NCBI GenBank assembly: GCA_002189105.1
Contig: NIOB01000003.1
Coordinates: forward strand, 62,001 to 126,000
Origin: Saccharibacillus soli
GTDB lineage: Bacteria > Bacillota > Bacilli > Paenibacillales > Paenibacillaceae
Direction: 5' to 3'
DNA: 64,000 nucleotides
The notes below the pieces were generated by a model that was not told where the DNA came from, did not search any database, and worked only from the letters and a program-made list of their open reading frames with translations. The translations under genes and the position numbers were made by a program. Shown here piece by piece: positions 18,341 to 26,717 of this stretch (the first letter of the stretch is position 1; the number at the start of each line of letters is the position of its first letter).

Positions 18341-18419
18341 GGTCTGTCATTCAACACGTGGTCAATAAACGTTTGAAAATCGCTAATTCGTATAAAACGT
18401 TCGTTTCTGATCTGGATAG

Positions 18420-18436
18420 CGTTATATTTTATAACA
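18420..18436. promoter_or_regulatory. GlnR/TnrA-like box upstream of the asparaginase gene
   Basis: CGTTATATTTTATAACA matches the nitrogen box TGTNA-N7-TNACA at nine of ten fixed positions (C replaces the first T), with an A/T-rich centre. It is centred about 72 bases before the expected transcription start, where an activator could act. In Bacillus subtilis the secreted asparaginase gene is under TnrA. Confidence 0.65.
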
Positions 18437-18464
18437 TGATAGATTTTTTTGTTCGGAAAACAAG

Positions 18465-18493
18465 TTGACAAGCGAAATATCACTCCCTATAAT
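18465..18493 (+). promoter_or_regulatory. Consensus promoter of the asparaginase gene
   Basis: TTGACA (18465-18470), exactly 17 bp, and TATAAT (18488-18493): a perfect sigma-A promoter, giving transcription from about 18500. Confidence 0.9.
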
Positions 18494-18568
18494 TAGCCCA
18501 AGAGTAATATTAATGTTACATAAGTTAACACAAAAAGAGAATATACGAACCTAAAGGAGATGGCAGAC

Positions 18569-19735
18569 ATGAAGACCAACGTAAAGATGAAGAAAAAGAT
18601 GGGGATCGTGCTGATGTCCGCCGCTCTGATGATGCCGATGGCAGTGAGCAGCGTATCCGCCGACACCGTGGTTCAAGGCACCGTCATCTCTTCTACACCT
18701 GCACCTGCAAAAACAGTGGCAGCAGCCGTTCCAACCCCGGTCACCGCTGCACTGCCTAATGTGAAGATCCTGGCTACAGGCGGCACGATTGCCGGTTCTT
18801 CTGCCTCCAACACGGACGTGACCGGCTATAAGGCCGGAGCGCTGACCATTGATACACTCATTAATGCCGTTCCGGAAATGAAGCAGCTGGCGAATGTCAG
18901 CGGTGAACAGATCGCCAATGTCGGCAGCCCGGACATCGACAATGCCGTACTGCTCAAGCTGGCGAAACGGATCAACGAACTGCTGGCTTCCGACGATGTG
19001 GATGGCGTCGTCATCACTCACGGCACGGATACCCTGGAAGAAACGGCTTATTTCCTGAATCTCGTCGTCAAAAGTGATAAACCGGTGGTCGTTGTCGGCG
19101 CCATGCGTCCCGCTACGGCGATCAGCGCAGACGGTTCCTTTAACCTGTACAACGCCGTTAAGATCGCCAGCAGTCCCAAAGCTCGCGGCAAAGGCGTCAT
19201 GATCGAACTGAACGACCGCATCGGATCGGCCCGCTACATCACCAAGACCAACACGACGGGAACGGATACGTTCAAGTCGGTTGAGCAGGGTTATCTGGGC
19301 GTCGTATCCGGCGGCAATGTCTTCTTCTATAACGAGAGCACTCGCAAACATACCACCCAGACTGTGTTTGACGTCACCAATCTGACTTCACTGCCACAGG
19401 TGGACATCTTGTACGAATATCAAAATAACGGCAGCTACTTCTATGATGCAGCGATCGCGGCAGGAGCCAAGGGCATTGTTGTCGCAGGCAGCGGCAACGG
19501 TTCGATGTCTTCCGTGTCCTCCAAAGGTGCAGCCAAAGCCGCCGCTCAGGGCGTCATTGTGGCTCGTTCAACACGTACCGGCAGCGGCGTAGTCACACAC
19601 TCCGACAGCGACGACAAGGCAGGCATGGTCACGTCTGACTCCCTGAATCCGCAGAAAGCGCGTATTCTCCTCATGCTGGCACTGACTCAAACGAACAAAC
19701 CAAGTGAAATTCAAACCTATTTCGATCAATATTGA
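18569..19735 (+). CDS. ansZ: Secreted type II L-asparaginase
   Basis: A 388-residue exported enzyme that hydrolyses asparagine to aspartate and ammonia. A basic N-terminus and hydrophobic stretch (residues 1-31, VSSVSAD) form a signal peptide; no lipobox cysteine is present. The catalytic motifs are [10 protein letters not shown] (Thr73) and [11 protein letters not shown] (Thr153, Asp154), and [13 protein letters not shown] carries the usual following segment. The start is ATG 18569 with AAAGGAG upstream; an ATG at 18560 overlaps that ribosome site. A GlnR/TnrA-like box and a consensus promoter suggest nitrogen control. Confidence 0.95.
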   Translation: MKTNVKMKKKMGIVLMSAALMMPMAVSSVSADTVVQGTVISSTPAPAKTVAAAVPTPVTAALPNVKILATGGTIAGSSASNTDVTGYKAGALTIDTLINAVPEMKQLANVSGEQIANVGSPDIDNAVLLKLAKRINELLASDDVDGVVITHGTDTLEETAYFLNLVVKSDKPVVVVGAMRPATAISADGSFNLYNAVKIASSPKARGKGVMIELNDRIGSARYITKTNTTGTDTFKSVEQGYLGVVSGGNVFFYNESTRKHTTQTVFDVTNLTSLPQVDILYEYQNNGSYFYDAAIAAGAKGIVVAGSGNGSMSSVSSKGAAKAAAQGVIVARSTRTGSGVVTHSDSDDKAGMVTSDSLNPQKARILLMLALTQTNKPSEIQTYFDQY

Positions 19736-19760
19736 TCGACCCATCTTCACTCCGATCTTC

Positions 19761-19806
19761 AAAAACGACCTGGACGAGATCCCCTCTCGTTACAGGTCGT
19801 TTTTTC
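19761..19806 (+). terminator. Terminator of the asparaginase gene
   Basis: Arms AAAACGACCTG and CAGGTCGTTTT are perfect complements; six T follow on the plus strand. Confidence 0.9.
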
Positions 19807-19820
19807 ACATTTTCATATGC

Positions 19821-19863
19821 AAAAAGCCTTCTCTCTGCCAGGTTCGGCTTGGAGAGAAGGCTG
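19821..19863 (-). terminator. Terminator of the YitT-family gene
   Basis: On the minus strand AGCCTTCTCTC and GAGAGAAGGCT pair and are followed by TTTTT. Confidence 0.9.
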
Positions 19864-19932
19864 CTTATGTGGATCTTACGGCGCGAGGCGGCAGGGCTGT
19901 CGCAGAACGAGTCTGTGCCGACCTCCGCTCGA

Positions 19933-20922
19933 TTAGTGAATGTCCTTTTTCTTAAAGTTACCGCCCCGTACCTCTGCCACATCATAGACGACAACAAAGG
20001 CTCCAGGGTCAATCTGATGGATGATTTCCTTGATCTTGCTCTCTTCCATCCGGTTGATGACACAGGTGATTTCCTTGAACTGTTCATTGCTATAACCGCC
20101 ATACGCATCGGAATACGTGGCTCCACGGCCCAGTCGGTCGCGGATGGTCTCCACCATGACTTCCGGCTGATTGGTGATGATCTTGAACGTCTTGGAGCCG
20201 CTGAGGCCCTCTTCGACGATATGAATGACTTTGGAAGCGATGAAGTAGGCCAGTGCGGACAGGATCGCGCCCTGAAGTCCAAACACTGTGGATACGACGA
20301 TAAATACAAACGTATTCAGGAACAGAATCAGGTCACTCGTACCAAAAGGCAGTTTGCGCGACAGCAGCACGGCCAGCATATCAATGCCGTCCAGTGCTCC
20401 GCCGTTACGGAGCGCGATACCCATCCCCGTACCGATGATGATCCCGCCGACAACCGTAACGAGCAGCGTGTCGCCGTCGATGATCGTATGAACATGGTGC
20501 ATCAGCGTCGTGCTGACCGCCAGCGCGGCGATTCCGATGACCGAATACAGCGCGAAACTTTTGCCGATCTGTTTGTAACCGAGCCATACGAACGGAATAT
20601 TGAGGATGGCAATCAGAAGGCCGAGCGGCATGCCGAACAATTTGGAGCCTACGATGCTCAGGCCTGTCACTCCACCGTCCGAAACGTTATTGGGAATCAG
20701 TACGGCTTCCAAGCCGTATGCGGTAATGACGGCACCGATCACGATGAGCAGAACTCTGGAGAAGATCTTCAGGATTTTGTTCGACTTGCGCGGCTTGACG
20801 AACTTGTCCTCTAGATTTAACTTGCCCTGTTTGGGAAGCGGGCCTTTAGCTGCTTTGGACGCTGTGACTTTCGACGTTTTGGCTGTAGATCCTTTCGCTT
20901 TCGACGCTTTGGTTGGCTTCAT
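19933..20922 (-). CDS. YitT-family membrane protein with DUF2179 domain
   Basis: A 329-residue protein. The first 50 residues are a Lys/Ser/Thr/Ala-rich basic tail (KASKAKGSTAKTSKVTASKA), unusual for the family. Five or six membrane helices follow (about 53-230), with GGVTGLSIV and GALDGIDMLAVLLSRK. The C-terminal DUF2179 domain is soluble (about 240-325; TYSDAYGGYSNEQFKEITCV). The molecular role of YitT proteins is not known. The ATG at 20922 has GGGGG eight bases before it and is preferred over an upstream ATG at 20991. Confidence 0.9.
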   Translation of the reverse strand: MKPTKASKAKGSTAKTSKVTASKAAKGPLPKQGKLNLEDKFVKPRKSNKILKIFSRVLLIVIGAVITAYGLEAVLIPNNVSDGGVTGLSIVGSKLFGMPLGLLIAILNIPFVWLGYKQIGKSFALYSVIGIAALAVSTTLMHHVHTIIDGDTLLVTVVGGIIIGTGMGIALRNGGALDGIDMLAVLLSRKLPFGTSDLILFLNTFVFIVVSTVFGLQGAILSALAYFIASKVIHIVEEGLSGSKTFKIITNQPEVMVETIRDRLGRGATYSDAYGGYSNEQFKEITCVINRMEESKIKEIIHQIDPGAFVVVYDVAEVRGGNFKKKDIH

Positions 20923-21094
20923 TGCATGTCCCCCTTCTTGACTCGCAGCCGCATGACGAACGGTTTTCCCTTCACCCCAATGTCCATTCATACCTAAACT
21001 GCGGATAAAAACCCTAACTTCTAGTCTACCGGACTTCGCCTGATTTTAGCAAATCAAATGACATCTGGTGCGAACCCCTATACACCTCCTTGGC

Positions 21095-21138
21095 AAAAAA
21101 AGGCCGTCTCCCGGTGATCGCTTCCGGTAAGACGGCCT
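21095..21138 (-). terminator. Terminator of the GNAT gene
   Basis: On the minus strand AGGCCGTCT and AGACGGCCT pair and run into seven T. Confidence 0.9.
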
Positions 21139-21178
21139 GCCGCATCTGTTATGCCGCATATTCGTATTTAGTTGGATG

Positions 21179-21583
21179 TTAGCAGCACCGCTCCATGACT
21201 ACATAATCCTTGCCGCCCTTGTTGAACACGACATCCGTGCGGGACAGCCCAAACTTTTCGTAGAACGGTACTTTGCTCACTCTGGCGTTGCAGTAGATCT
21301 GCTTCACGCCGCGGCGCTTCGCTTCCTTCAGCACATAAGTCAGCAGCTTGCTGCCGTATCCGCAGTTCTGCCGCTCGGTGCGCGTCGCAAACTTGCGGAA
21401 CTGCGCCTCTTTGCCCTGGATAAACAGCGATACCCCAGACACCAGCTCGCCGCCATCGAACAGCCCGTAATGCAGCCCTTCATCATCGTCCGGAAGCTTG
21501 ATGTAATCGAACTCCTCCGTGGGCCACATCACTTGATGCCTCAGCTCCCAGATTTGTTCCTTGGTGATTAATTTAACGTCCAC
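21179..21583 (-). CDS. GNAT N-acetyltransferase
   Basis: A 134-residue acetyltransferase. Features are LRHQVMWP near the N-terminus, IQGKEAQFRKFATRTERQNCGYGSKLL (acetyl-CoA loop QNCGYGSKLL) and the C-terminal strand FYEKFGL. The start is uncertain. I chose GTG 21583 because the family begins here and GAGAGG lies 12 bases upstream; the frame is open to 21697 without a better start. It ends in CC, and its acceptor is unknown. Confidence 0.8.
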   Translation of the reverse strand: MDVKLITKEQIWELRHQVMWPTEEFDYIKLPDDDEGLHYGLFDGGELVSGVSLFIQGKEAQFRKFATRTERQNCGYGSKLLTYVLKEAKRRGVKQIYCNARVSKVPFYEKFGLSRTDVVFNKGGKDYVVMERCC

Positions 21584-21772
21584 ACTCGATCGTAACCTCT
21601 CATTCTGCGTTGTACATTTTGTTGAAAGAACTCGCTTTCGGCGTTCTCTTACCCTTACGGGCGAGAAGCGGTTGGGTTCCAAACTCGATTGTACCACTTC
21701 TGGAGGTGGAATGAGAGGGGCACGACCGGGTAGGCTTGGAAAAGGCGAAAAGTTCGGCTTGCAGTTCCTTGA

Positions 21773-22096
21773 CTAATCTATAACAAAATAATCATCTGCT
21801 ACCTCGCCGTCAAAATCCAACCACAATTCATAGTAGCCGATCTTCTCACCCTCATACTGGATCGGCATATACACTCGCACATGATTGTAACTCAAGTCGG
21901 GATAATTCATGTAGCTAATCCGAATAGACTTTACTTCAACATGAACCTTTGACTTATCGAAATTCGGAAAATATTCTTCGTATTCTTCCGGGTAATCCGT
22001 TCTGTAACTTTCGAGATTCTCCCAGAAACCCTCATGGCAGCGCTTCTCGGCATCATGTTTCACTAACCATTCTTTTACTTGTTTTTCATCGAACAA
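21773..22096 (-). CDS. Small acidic protein, paralogue of the next gene
   Basis: A 107-residue soluble, acidic protein rich in Glu, Asp and Tyr. It shows the pattern YRTDYPEEYEEYF, then alternating strands, and ends LDFDGEVADDYFVID. The protein from 22187-22513 aligns along its whole length with the same landmarks, so the two are tandem paralogues. I recognise no named family. The size, acidity and tandem paralogy would fit an immunity-type protein, but no toxin is seen. The DNA is more AT-rich than its neighbours. AGGAGG-type signal lies upstream. Confidence 0.65.
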   Translation of the reverse strand: MFDEKQVKEWLVKHDAEKRCHEGFWENLESYRTDYPEEYEEYFPNFDKSKVHVEVKSIRISYMNYPDLSYNHVRVYMPIQYEGEKIGYYELWLDFDGEVADDYFVID

Positions 22097-22186
22097 TGGT
22101 GGACCTCCTGTTTTCTTGCATCTCTTGGACGATTGTTTCGCAATACTCTAATCCTGTGCAGATCATGAATAATCTAAATCTCTAAA

Positions 22187-22513
22187 TCATTCAAAGTGGA
22201 GTCTGTCGTCTATTATTTCTCCATCTAAGTCTTGAATCAAAAAGTACTCAGCCAAAATCTTATCATCAAAGCTTATTTTCAAAGAAGCAGATACAAACTC
22301 GATGTCACGATCATACAAAAAATTCACAACCAAAGAACCGCGCCATGCTTCAACTTCCACTAAATCAATATCAATATCTCCGAAGGCTTCAAAGAATTCT
22401 TCTGGTTCTTCCTCTCTCCAACTTTCCACATAAATTCTAAACGTTTTTTTAGCGACTTCAAAAGATTGATGCGTACGTAAAAATGCCTTCAGCTCTGAAG
22501 CTTCCAATCCCAT
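22187..22513 (-). CDS. Small acidic protein, paralogue of the preceding gene
   Basis: A 108-residue acidic protein. It shares with the neighbour (21773-22096) the plan ESWREEEPEEFFEAF, then V-V-rich strands, SFDDKILAEYFLI and the ending DLDGEIIDDRLHFE. The start is ATG 22513, just after GAGGGG; a GTG lies one codon earlier. Only six bases separate it from the upstream NAD(P)-binding gene, so they may be co-transcribed. Function is unknown. The local base composition is AT-rich, as in the paralogue. Confidence 0.65.
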   Translation of the reverse strand: MGLEASELKAFLRTHQSFEVAKKTFRIYVESWREEEPEEFFEAFGDIDIDLVEVEAWRGSLVVNFLYDRDIEFVSASLKISFDDKILAEYFLIQDLDGEIIDDRLHFE

Positions 22514-22519
22514 CACCCC

Positions 22520-23137
22520 TCAATAAGCAATCCCCACCCGAGCGCCCACATACGTGCGATCAACCAACTGCTGATACGCAAACTCAGCCGTATCGGCTAC
22601 GGAAATCTCCTTGCCGCCTTCCGGCAAATAATCCCGCTCCACGCGGTACTGCCCGGTGTAGATGCCGTCCGGCAAATAAGTTGGACAGACGATCGTCCAC
22701 TCCAGATCGGTCGCGCTCAGCCGTTCATACACGCGGCGGTGTTCTTCCGCTGCGCGGGTAGAGCGGCGCCTGGATTCATTGGACTCGTAACGCAGCCGCT
22801 GAGGTTCCTCACGGCTCTGGAGAATTCCGGCTGTACCAATCGTGACAATACGCCGAATCCCTACTCGCTGCATCTGGATAATGATGAGGGGGATGCTGTC
22901 ACTAAGCGTTGTTGTACCATCCGTGTTGAGTGCGCTGATAACCGCCTCGCAGCCTGTCATCGCCCGCTCTATATCTGCCTCTCGGCAAGCGTCTCCTTCG
23001 ATAATATTGAGCCGATCGTGTTTCTCGACTTTGTCCGCATCCCGTACCAGCACGGTCACTTCGTGTCCATCCCGCAAAGCAAGCTCTGTCATAACGCGAC
23101 CCACACGACCAGTCGCTCCCAAGATCAGAATCCGCAT
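22520..23137 (-). CDS. NAD(P)-binding atypical SDR (NmrA/YwnB-like)
   Basis: A 205-residue Rossmann protein. The nucleotide loop GATGRVG is at residues 7-13, and LVRDADK follows strand 2 and suggests NADPH. VISALN and IVTIGTAGIL mark strands 4 and 5. It lacks the YxxxK pair of classical SDRs at the expected place, so it belongs to the atypical group (flavin reductase or NmrA-like). The substrate is unknown. GGAGG precedes the ATG at 23137. Confidence 0.85.
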   Translation of the reverse strand: MRILILGATGRVGRVMTELALRDGHEVTVLVRDADKVEKHDRLNIIEGDACREADIERAMTGCEAVISALNTDGTTTLSDSIPLIIIQMQRVGIRRIVTIGTAGILQSREEPQRLRYESNESRRRSTRAAEEHRRVYERLSATDLEWTIVCPTYLPDGIYTGQYRVERDYLPEGGKEISVADTAEFAYQQLVDRTYVGARVGIAY

Positions 23138-23263
23138 AAGAGCCTCCTTGTTTTTTTATCAATGAATAAGATCAATGGATACTCCAAGATTATCATCCCG
23201 AACTCGCTCTACCAAGCCTTTCTCTGACTCACTGTTCCACTATTTTATATACAAGACGACAGC

Positions 23264-23299
23264 AAAAAGGACAGTGCCGCCAGCCGCGGCCTGTCCTTA
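23264..23299 (-). terminator. Terminator of the SDR gene
   Basis: On the minus strand AAGGACAG and CTGTCCTT pair across a GC-rich loop, followed by TTTTT. Confidence 0.8.
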
Positions 23300-23325
23300 T
23301 GTGTATCTCATTCAATTACCTTCGC

Positions 23326-24084
23326 TTAATGCAGCTGCGTCAGCACCGGATAGATCGCTCCCCTTAACTGGAACTCATACTGGAGATCGACGATCCCCAC
23401 TACCGCATCCTGCTCATCGTACAGCTCCAGCATGAAACCGGCCATTTGTTGTGCCGTGTGGTATTTAAGATTTCCTGCGTTGTAATCGAAATGGTCGGTA
23501 TCCAATGTTTTTTGCAGGAACTCTGTGGCTGTGACAGCAGGTGCCAATACTTTGGCCTTCAGCTTCGCTCCGCGGATCTCCAACTCCCGGGCAAGTCCTT
23601 CGGTAAAGGCACTTACATAATATTTGGACGCGGAGTAGGCTACGCTGCCTATCGCAATCGCATAGCCAAGCGCGGAAGAGACGTTAATCAGCTGAGTCCC
23701 TTCGACATCTGCATAATCCCGTGCATATAACGTGGATAGAATCGTCAGAGCTTCGATGTTCACACGCAGCATGTTTTCGACCTTATCAAGCGGATGATCC
23801 ACAACAAAAGGCCCCGCTCCCAACCCCGCGTTATTGATCCAGGTTTCAACTTCATACGATTTCAGACTTTCATATAAAGCATGCGCTTCTGAGGAGATCG
23901 ACAGGTCGCGGGTGTGAATGATGACGTCCACCTGAGGATCGAGCTGCTGGATCTTGGCCTTGAGCGCCTCCAGCTCATCCTGTCTTCTGGCTACCACAAT
24001 CAGATTTTTGCCGCGGGCTGCAAAAGCCACAGCCGCCTCATACCCAATGCCCGAACTTGCTCCTGTAATAACCGTGTATTTCAT
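23326..24084 (-). CDS. Classical short-chain dehydrogenase/reductase
   Basis: A 252-residue NAD(P)-dependent oxidoreductase. The full classical set is present: TGASSGIG at 7-14, ARRQDEL after strand 2 (suggesting NADPH), NNAG at 84-87, SS at 136-137, and the catalytic pair Y150 and K154 in YSASK. The substrate cannot be predicted. The gene stands alone, with its own terminator. Its promoter carries a perfect 16-bp palindrome between the -35 and -10 boxes, so it is probably induced when a TetR-type repressor leaves. Confidence 0.9.
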   Translation of the reverse strand: MKYTVITGASSGIGYEAAVAFAARGKNLIVVARRQDELEALKAKIQQLDPQVDVIIHTRDLSISSEAHALYESLKSYEVETWINNAGLGAGPFVVDHPLDKVENMLRVNIEALTILSTLYARDYADVEGTQLINVSSALGYAIAIGSVAYSASKYYVSAFTEGLARELEIRGAKLKAKVLAPAVTATEFLQKTLDTDHFDYNAGNLKYHTAQQMAGFMLELYDEQDAVVGIVDLQYEFQLRGAIYPVLTQLH

Positions 24085-24138
24085 TTCGCTCTCTCCTTGG
24101 GCGGACGATCCTGAACCTTCTCCATGATCGAACGTTGT

Positions 24139-24168
24139 TTATTAGAATGTTCATTCTACAATTCTCAA
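24139..24168 (-). promoter_or_regulatory. SDR promoter with a perfect TetR-type operator in the spacer
   Basis: On the minus strand, -35 TTGAGA (24168-24163), an 18-bp spacer and -10 TAATAA (24144-24139). The perfect palindrome TAGAATGTTCATTCTA (24143-24158) fills most of the spacer, an ideal place for repression. Confidence 0.65.
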
Positions 24169-24260
24169 AAAAATAAGCTCCTGCTTGATTAACAAAATAT
24201 CATTTCTAGAACGATAAGTAAAGAATAATTTTCAACGTAAAAAATGAGCCTATCCAGCCA

Positions 24261-24299
24261 CAAAAAAGAAGACGCCCTGCACGCAAGACGTCTCTTTTG
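24261..24299 (-). terminator. Terminator of the ABC transporter operon
   Basis: On the minus strand an imperfect stem AAGA.ACG/CGT.TCTT is followed by a T-run, about 100 bases after the natB stop. Confidence 0.7.
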
Positions 24300-24400
24300 A
24301 TAACCGCTATTCAACTGTTTCTCTATCCCATCGTCCTGTCATTTTAGCGACATAGCTTCTCCGACTATACAGCTGTCACGCGATGAAATGAGGAAAACGA

Positions 24401-25708
24401 TCAGATCTTGTACGCCTTCATCGCCTTACGCAGCTCCTTGAACGAAGGACGCTTGCCGTACATCAGCACGCCTGTGCGGTAGATCTTCGCGGACAACCAA
24501 CCGAAGAACAAGATCGCCGCCAGCAGCAGCACAAGCGAGACGAGAATTTCCCAGAACGCAATCTCGCCAAGTCCGATCCGTGCGATCATGGTCGTCGGCG
24601 ATGTGAACGGCACGAACGACGAGATCTTCATCAGCAGCGAGTTTGTATTATTCAGGCTGAAGATCCCGATGTAGAAAGCCGCCAGCGACAGCATGGTCAG
24701 CGGCGTAACCGCCTGGCCGAGGTCTTCCGTCCGGCTGACGATCGAACCCACAGCGGCATACAGCAGCGCGTACAGGAAGTAGCCCAGAATGTAGAAGATC
24801 AGGCCGTACGCGAGTACATCCAGCGGCATCTGCGAGAAATCGAGGTCGAAGCCCGCCAGCACGTTGCGGTTGTACGGCAGCATCAGGTTGATGGCAATCG
24901 TCACCCCGAAGATGCCGATCTGCACCAGGCCTACGAGGAAGACTCCGATGACCTTGCCGAACATCTGGGTCAGCGGCGCGACGCTGGTAATCAGAATCTC
25001 CATGACACGCGAGCTTTTCTCCGATGTGACTTCCGAGGCGATCATGTTGCCCGTCAGCATCGCCGAGAAGAAGAACAGGGTCATCAGCACGTAGACGGTG
25101 ATGAAGTTCATCGGACTGAACTTGCTGCCTTCAGCCTCATCCGTCCCTCCCGTATCGGTGCCTGCCAGTTTATCGTAGCTGACCGCCGTAAGCTGCGCAG
25201 GGGTAGTCAGCTGCTTAATCTGTTCGTCACTCAGCGCTCCCTGCGTGATGAAGCGGGTCTTGGCGCTCTCGATCGCCGGCTGAAGCGCAGCCTGGAGATC
25301 CGCCGGGATGGAACCGCTCTTGGACACATACTGCACGGTTGGGAACGCCTCGCTTGTCCCCTGCGCAGATGCCGGAGCAATCTCCAGGTATCCCGCCAGC
25401 TTCTGGTCCTGCGCCTGCTTGTTCAGCGCAGCCGCATCGCCCTGCTCCAGAGGCACAAATTGCAGTTCATTCTCTGGCAGAGCCGAGACATAATCTTCAA
25501 TCTGCTGGGCAATCTCGGGATGGCCTTCAGCCGCGATCCCAATCTTGTTCGAGCTGCCGGAGTCGTCTCCGGTAAACAGCTGAATGAGGAAGGGCAAATG
25601 AATCCCGATCGTCATCAGCAGAGCCAACAGCAGCGTAGTAATGAGGAAGGACTTGGTGCGGACCTTGTTCTTAAACGTAAATCCGATTACGGTTCCCAGT
25701 CTATTCAT
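24401..25708 (-). CDS. natB: ABC-2 type permease (NatB-like)
   Basis: A 435-residue ABC exporter permease. The first helix (about 16-40) is followed by a large extracytoplasmic part (about 45-210) and five more helices, the NatB/ABC2_membrane_3 plan. SEVTSEKSSRVMEILITSV, typical for the family, lies after the second helix. The ATG at 25708 overlaps the natA stop by eight bases, so they are translationally coupled; a GTG at 25717 is possible. NatAB systems export sodium or respond to envelope stress, but the substrate here is inferred. Confidence 0.85.
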   Translation of the reverse strand: MNRLGTVIGFTFKNKVRTKSFLITTLLLALLMTIGIHLPFLIQLFTGDDSGSSNKIGIAAEGHPEIAQQIEDYVSALPENELQFVPLEQGDAAALNKQAQDQKLAGYLEIAPASAQGTSEAFPTVQYVSKSGSIPADLQAALQPAIESAKTRFITQGALSDEQIKQLTTPAQLTAVSYDKLAGTDTGGTDEAEGSKFSPMNFITVYVLMTLFFFSAMLTGNMIASEVTSEKSSRVMEILITSVAPLTQMFGKVIGVFLVGLVQIGIFGVTIAINLMLPYNRNVLAGFDLDFSQMPLDVLAYGLIFYILGYFLYALLYAAVGSIVSRTEDLGQAVTPLTMLSLAAFYIGIFSLNNTNSLLMKISSFVPFTSPTTMIARIGLGEIAFWEILVSLVLLLAAILFFGWLSAKIYRTGVLMYGKRPSFKELRKAMKAYKI

Positions 25709-26606
25709 GACGTTCACCCACCGATCGAATGAAGATTTGGTTCAGCGTCGGTTCTTTGACTTCAAAGTGACGGACTTCGCTCTGGCGCATCGCTTCGGTC
25801 AACACAGGCACAGCAGCCGCTTCATCGTTGATGCGAATCAGATAGCTTTCCGGATCTCCTTCAACGCCAACGACACCCGCAATCTGATCCAGGCCGGTCA
25901 CTGCCGAAGACGTCTTGAGCAGAATCTGTTCGCGCGGGAATCGGTTCTTGATCTCCCGAATATCGCCCTGGAGCACCGTCTTGGAACGATCCAGAATCGT
26001 GATATTGCGGCATAACTCCTCGACGTGTTCCATACGGTGCGTGGAGAACAGGATGCTTGCTCCCTGGTCGCGCAGTTCTTTGACCGCCAGCTTGAGCAGT
26101 TCCACATTGACCGGATCAAGACCGCTGAACGCTTCATCGAGAATGATGATCTCCGGACGATGCACAACAGCTGCAATGAAGCCCATCTTCTGCTGATTCC
26201 CCTTGGACAGTTCTTCAATCCGCTTGTCGTAATACTCTTCGGCTTCAAACTTCTTCATCCAGTATTTCAGATTCTGCTCGGCTTCGCTTCCGTTCATACC
26301 GCGCAGCTTGGCCAGATAGATGATCTGCTCGCTGACCTTGACTTTGGGATACAGTCCTCGTTCTTCCGGTAGATAACCTACGATGCGTTGGACGTCGCCG
26401 CCGTACGGACGACCGCCATATGTAATGCTGCCCTCATCGGGATAGATCAGACCCAGCACCATGCGCATCGTGGTCGTCTTGCCCGCTCCGTTGGCTCCCA
26501 GAAGGCCGTAAATCTCACCTTCCTGTACGCCAAGCGAGATGTGGTCTACCGCCGTCTTGTTTCCATAACGTTTGACGACGCTTTGCAATACCAGTCTTTC
26601 CGTCAT
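25701..26606 (-). CDS. natA: ABC transporter ATPase (NatA-like)
   Basis: A 301-residue ATPase. Walker A GANGAGKTT, the signature LSKGNQQKMGF, Walker B IIILDEAFSG (Glu followed by Ala rather than Pro), and the switch histidine in FSTHRMEH are all present. A C-terminal extension of about 90 residues (after 210) is the NatA-type domain ending EPTLNQIFI. The start is ATG 26606, six bases after GGGAGG; the ATG two codons earlier touches the ribosome site. It is coupled to natB. Confidence 0.9.
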   Translation of the reverse strand: MTERLVLQSVVKRYGNKTAVDHISLGVQEGEIYGLLGANGAGKTTTMRMVLGLIYPDEGSITYGGRPYGGDVQRIVGYLPEERGLYPKVKVSEQIIYLAKLRGMNGSEAEQNLKYWMKKFEAEEYYDKRIEELSKGNQQKMGFIAAVVHRPEIIILDEAFSGLDPVNVELLKLAVKELRDQGASILFSTHRMEHVEELCRNITILDRSKTVLQGDIREIKNRFPREQILLKTSSAVTGLDQIAGVVGVEGDPESYLIRINDEAAAVPVLTEAMRQSEVRHFEVKEPTLNQIFIRSVGERHE

Positions 26607-26684
26607 CTTCATCCTCCCTTTCGGTTTTGCCCCTGCGCTGATCTTCGACCATGGACTTTTCCCTCATGCCGGATGTCGTTCTTC

Positions 26685-26717
26685 CTTCATTCCTGCTTCA
26701 TTCCTGCTTCATTCCTG
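26685..26717. repeat. 11-bp tandem repeat across a stop codon
   Basis: CTTCATTCCTG occurs three times in a row (26685-26695, 26696-26706, 26707-26717) with a partial fourth. The ABC ATPase stop at 26698 lies inside the array. Since 11 is not a multiple of three, a change in copy number would alter the protein end. Confidence 0.9.
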
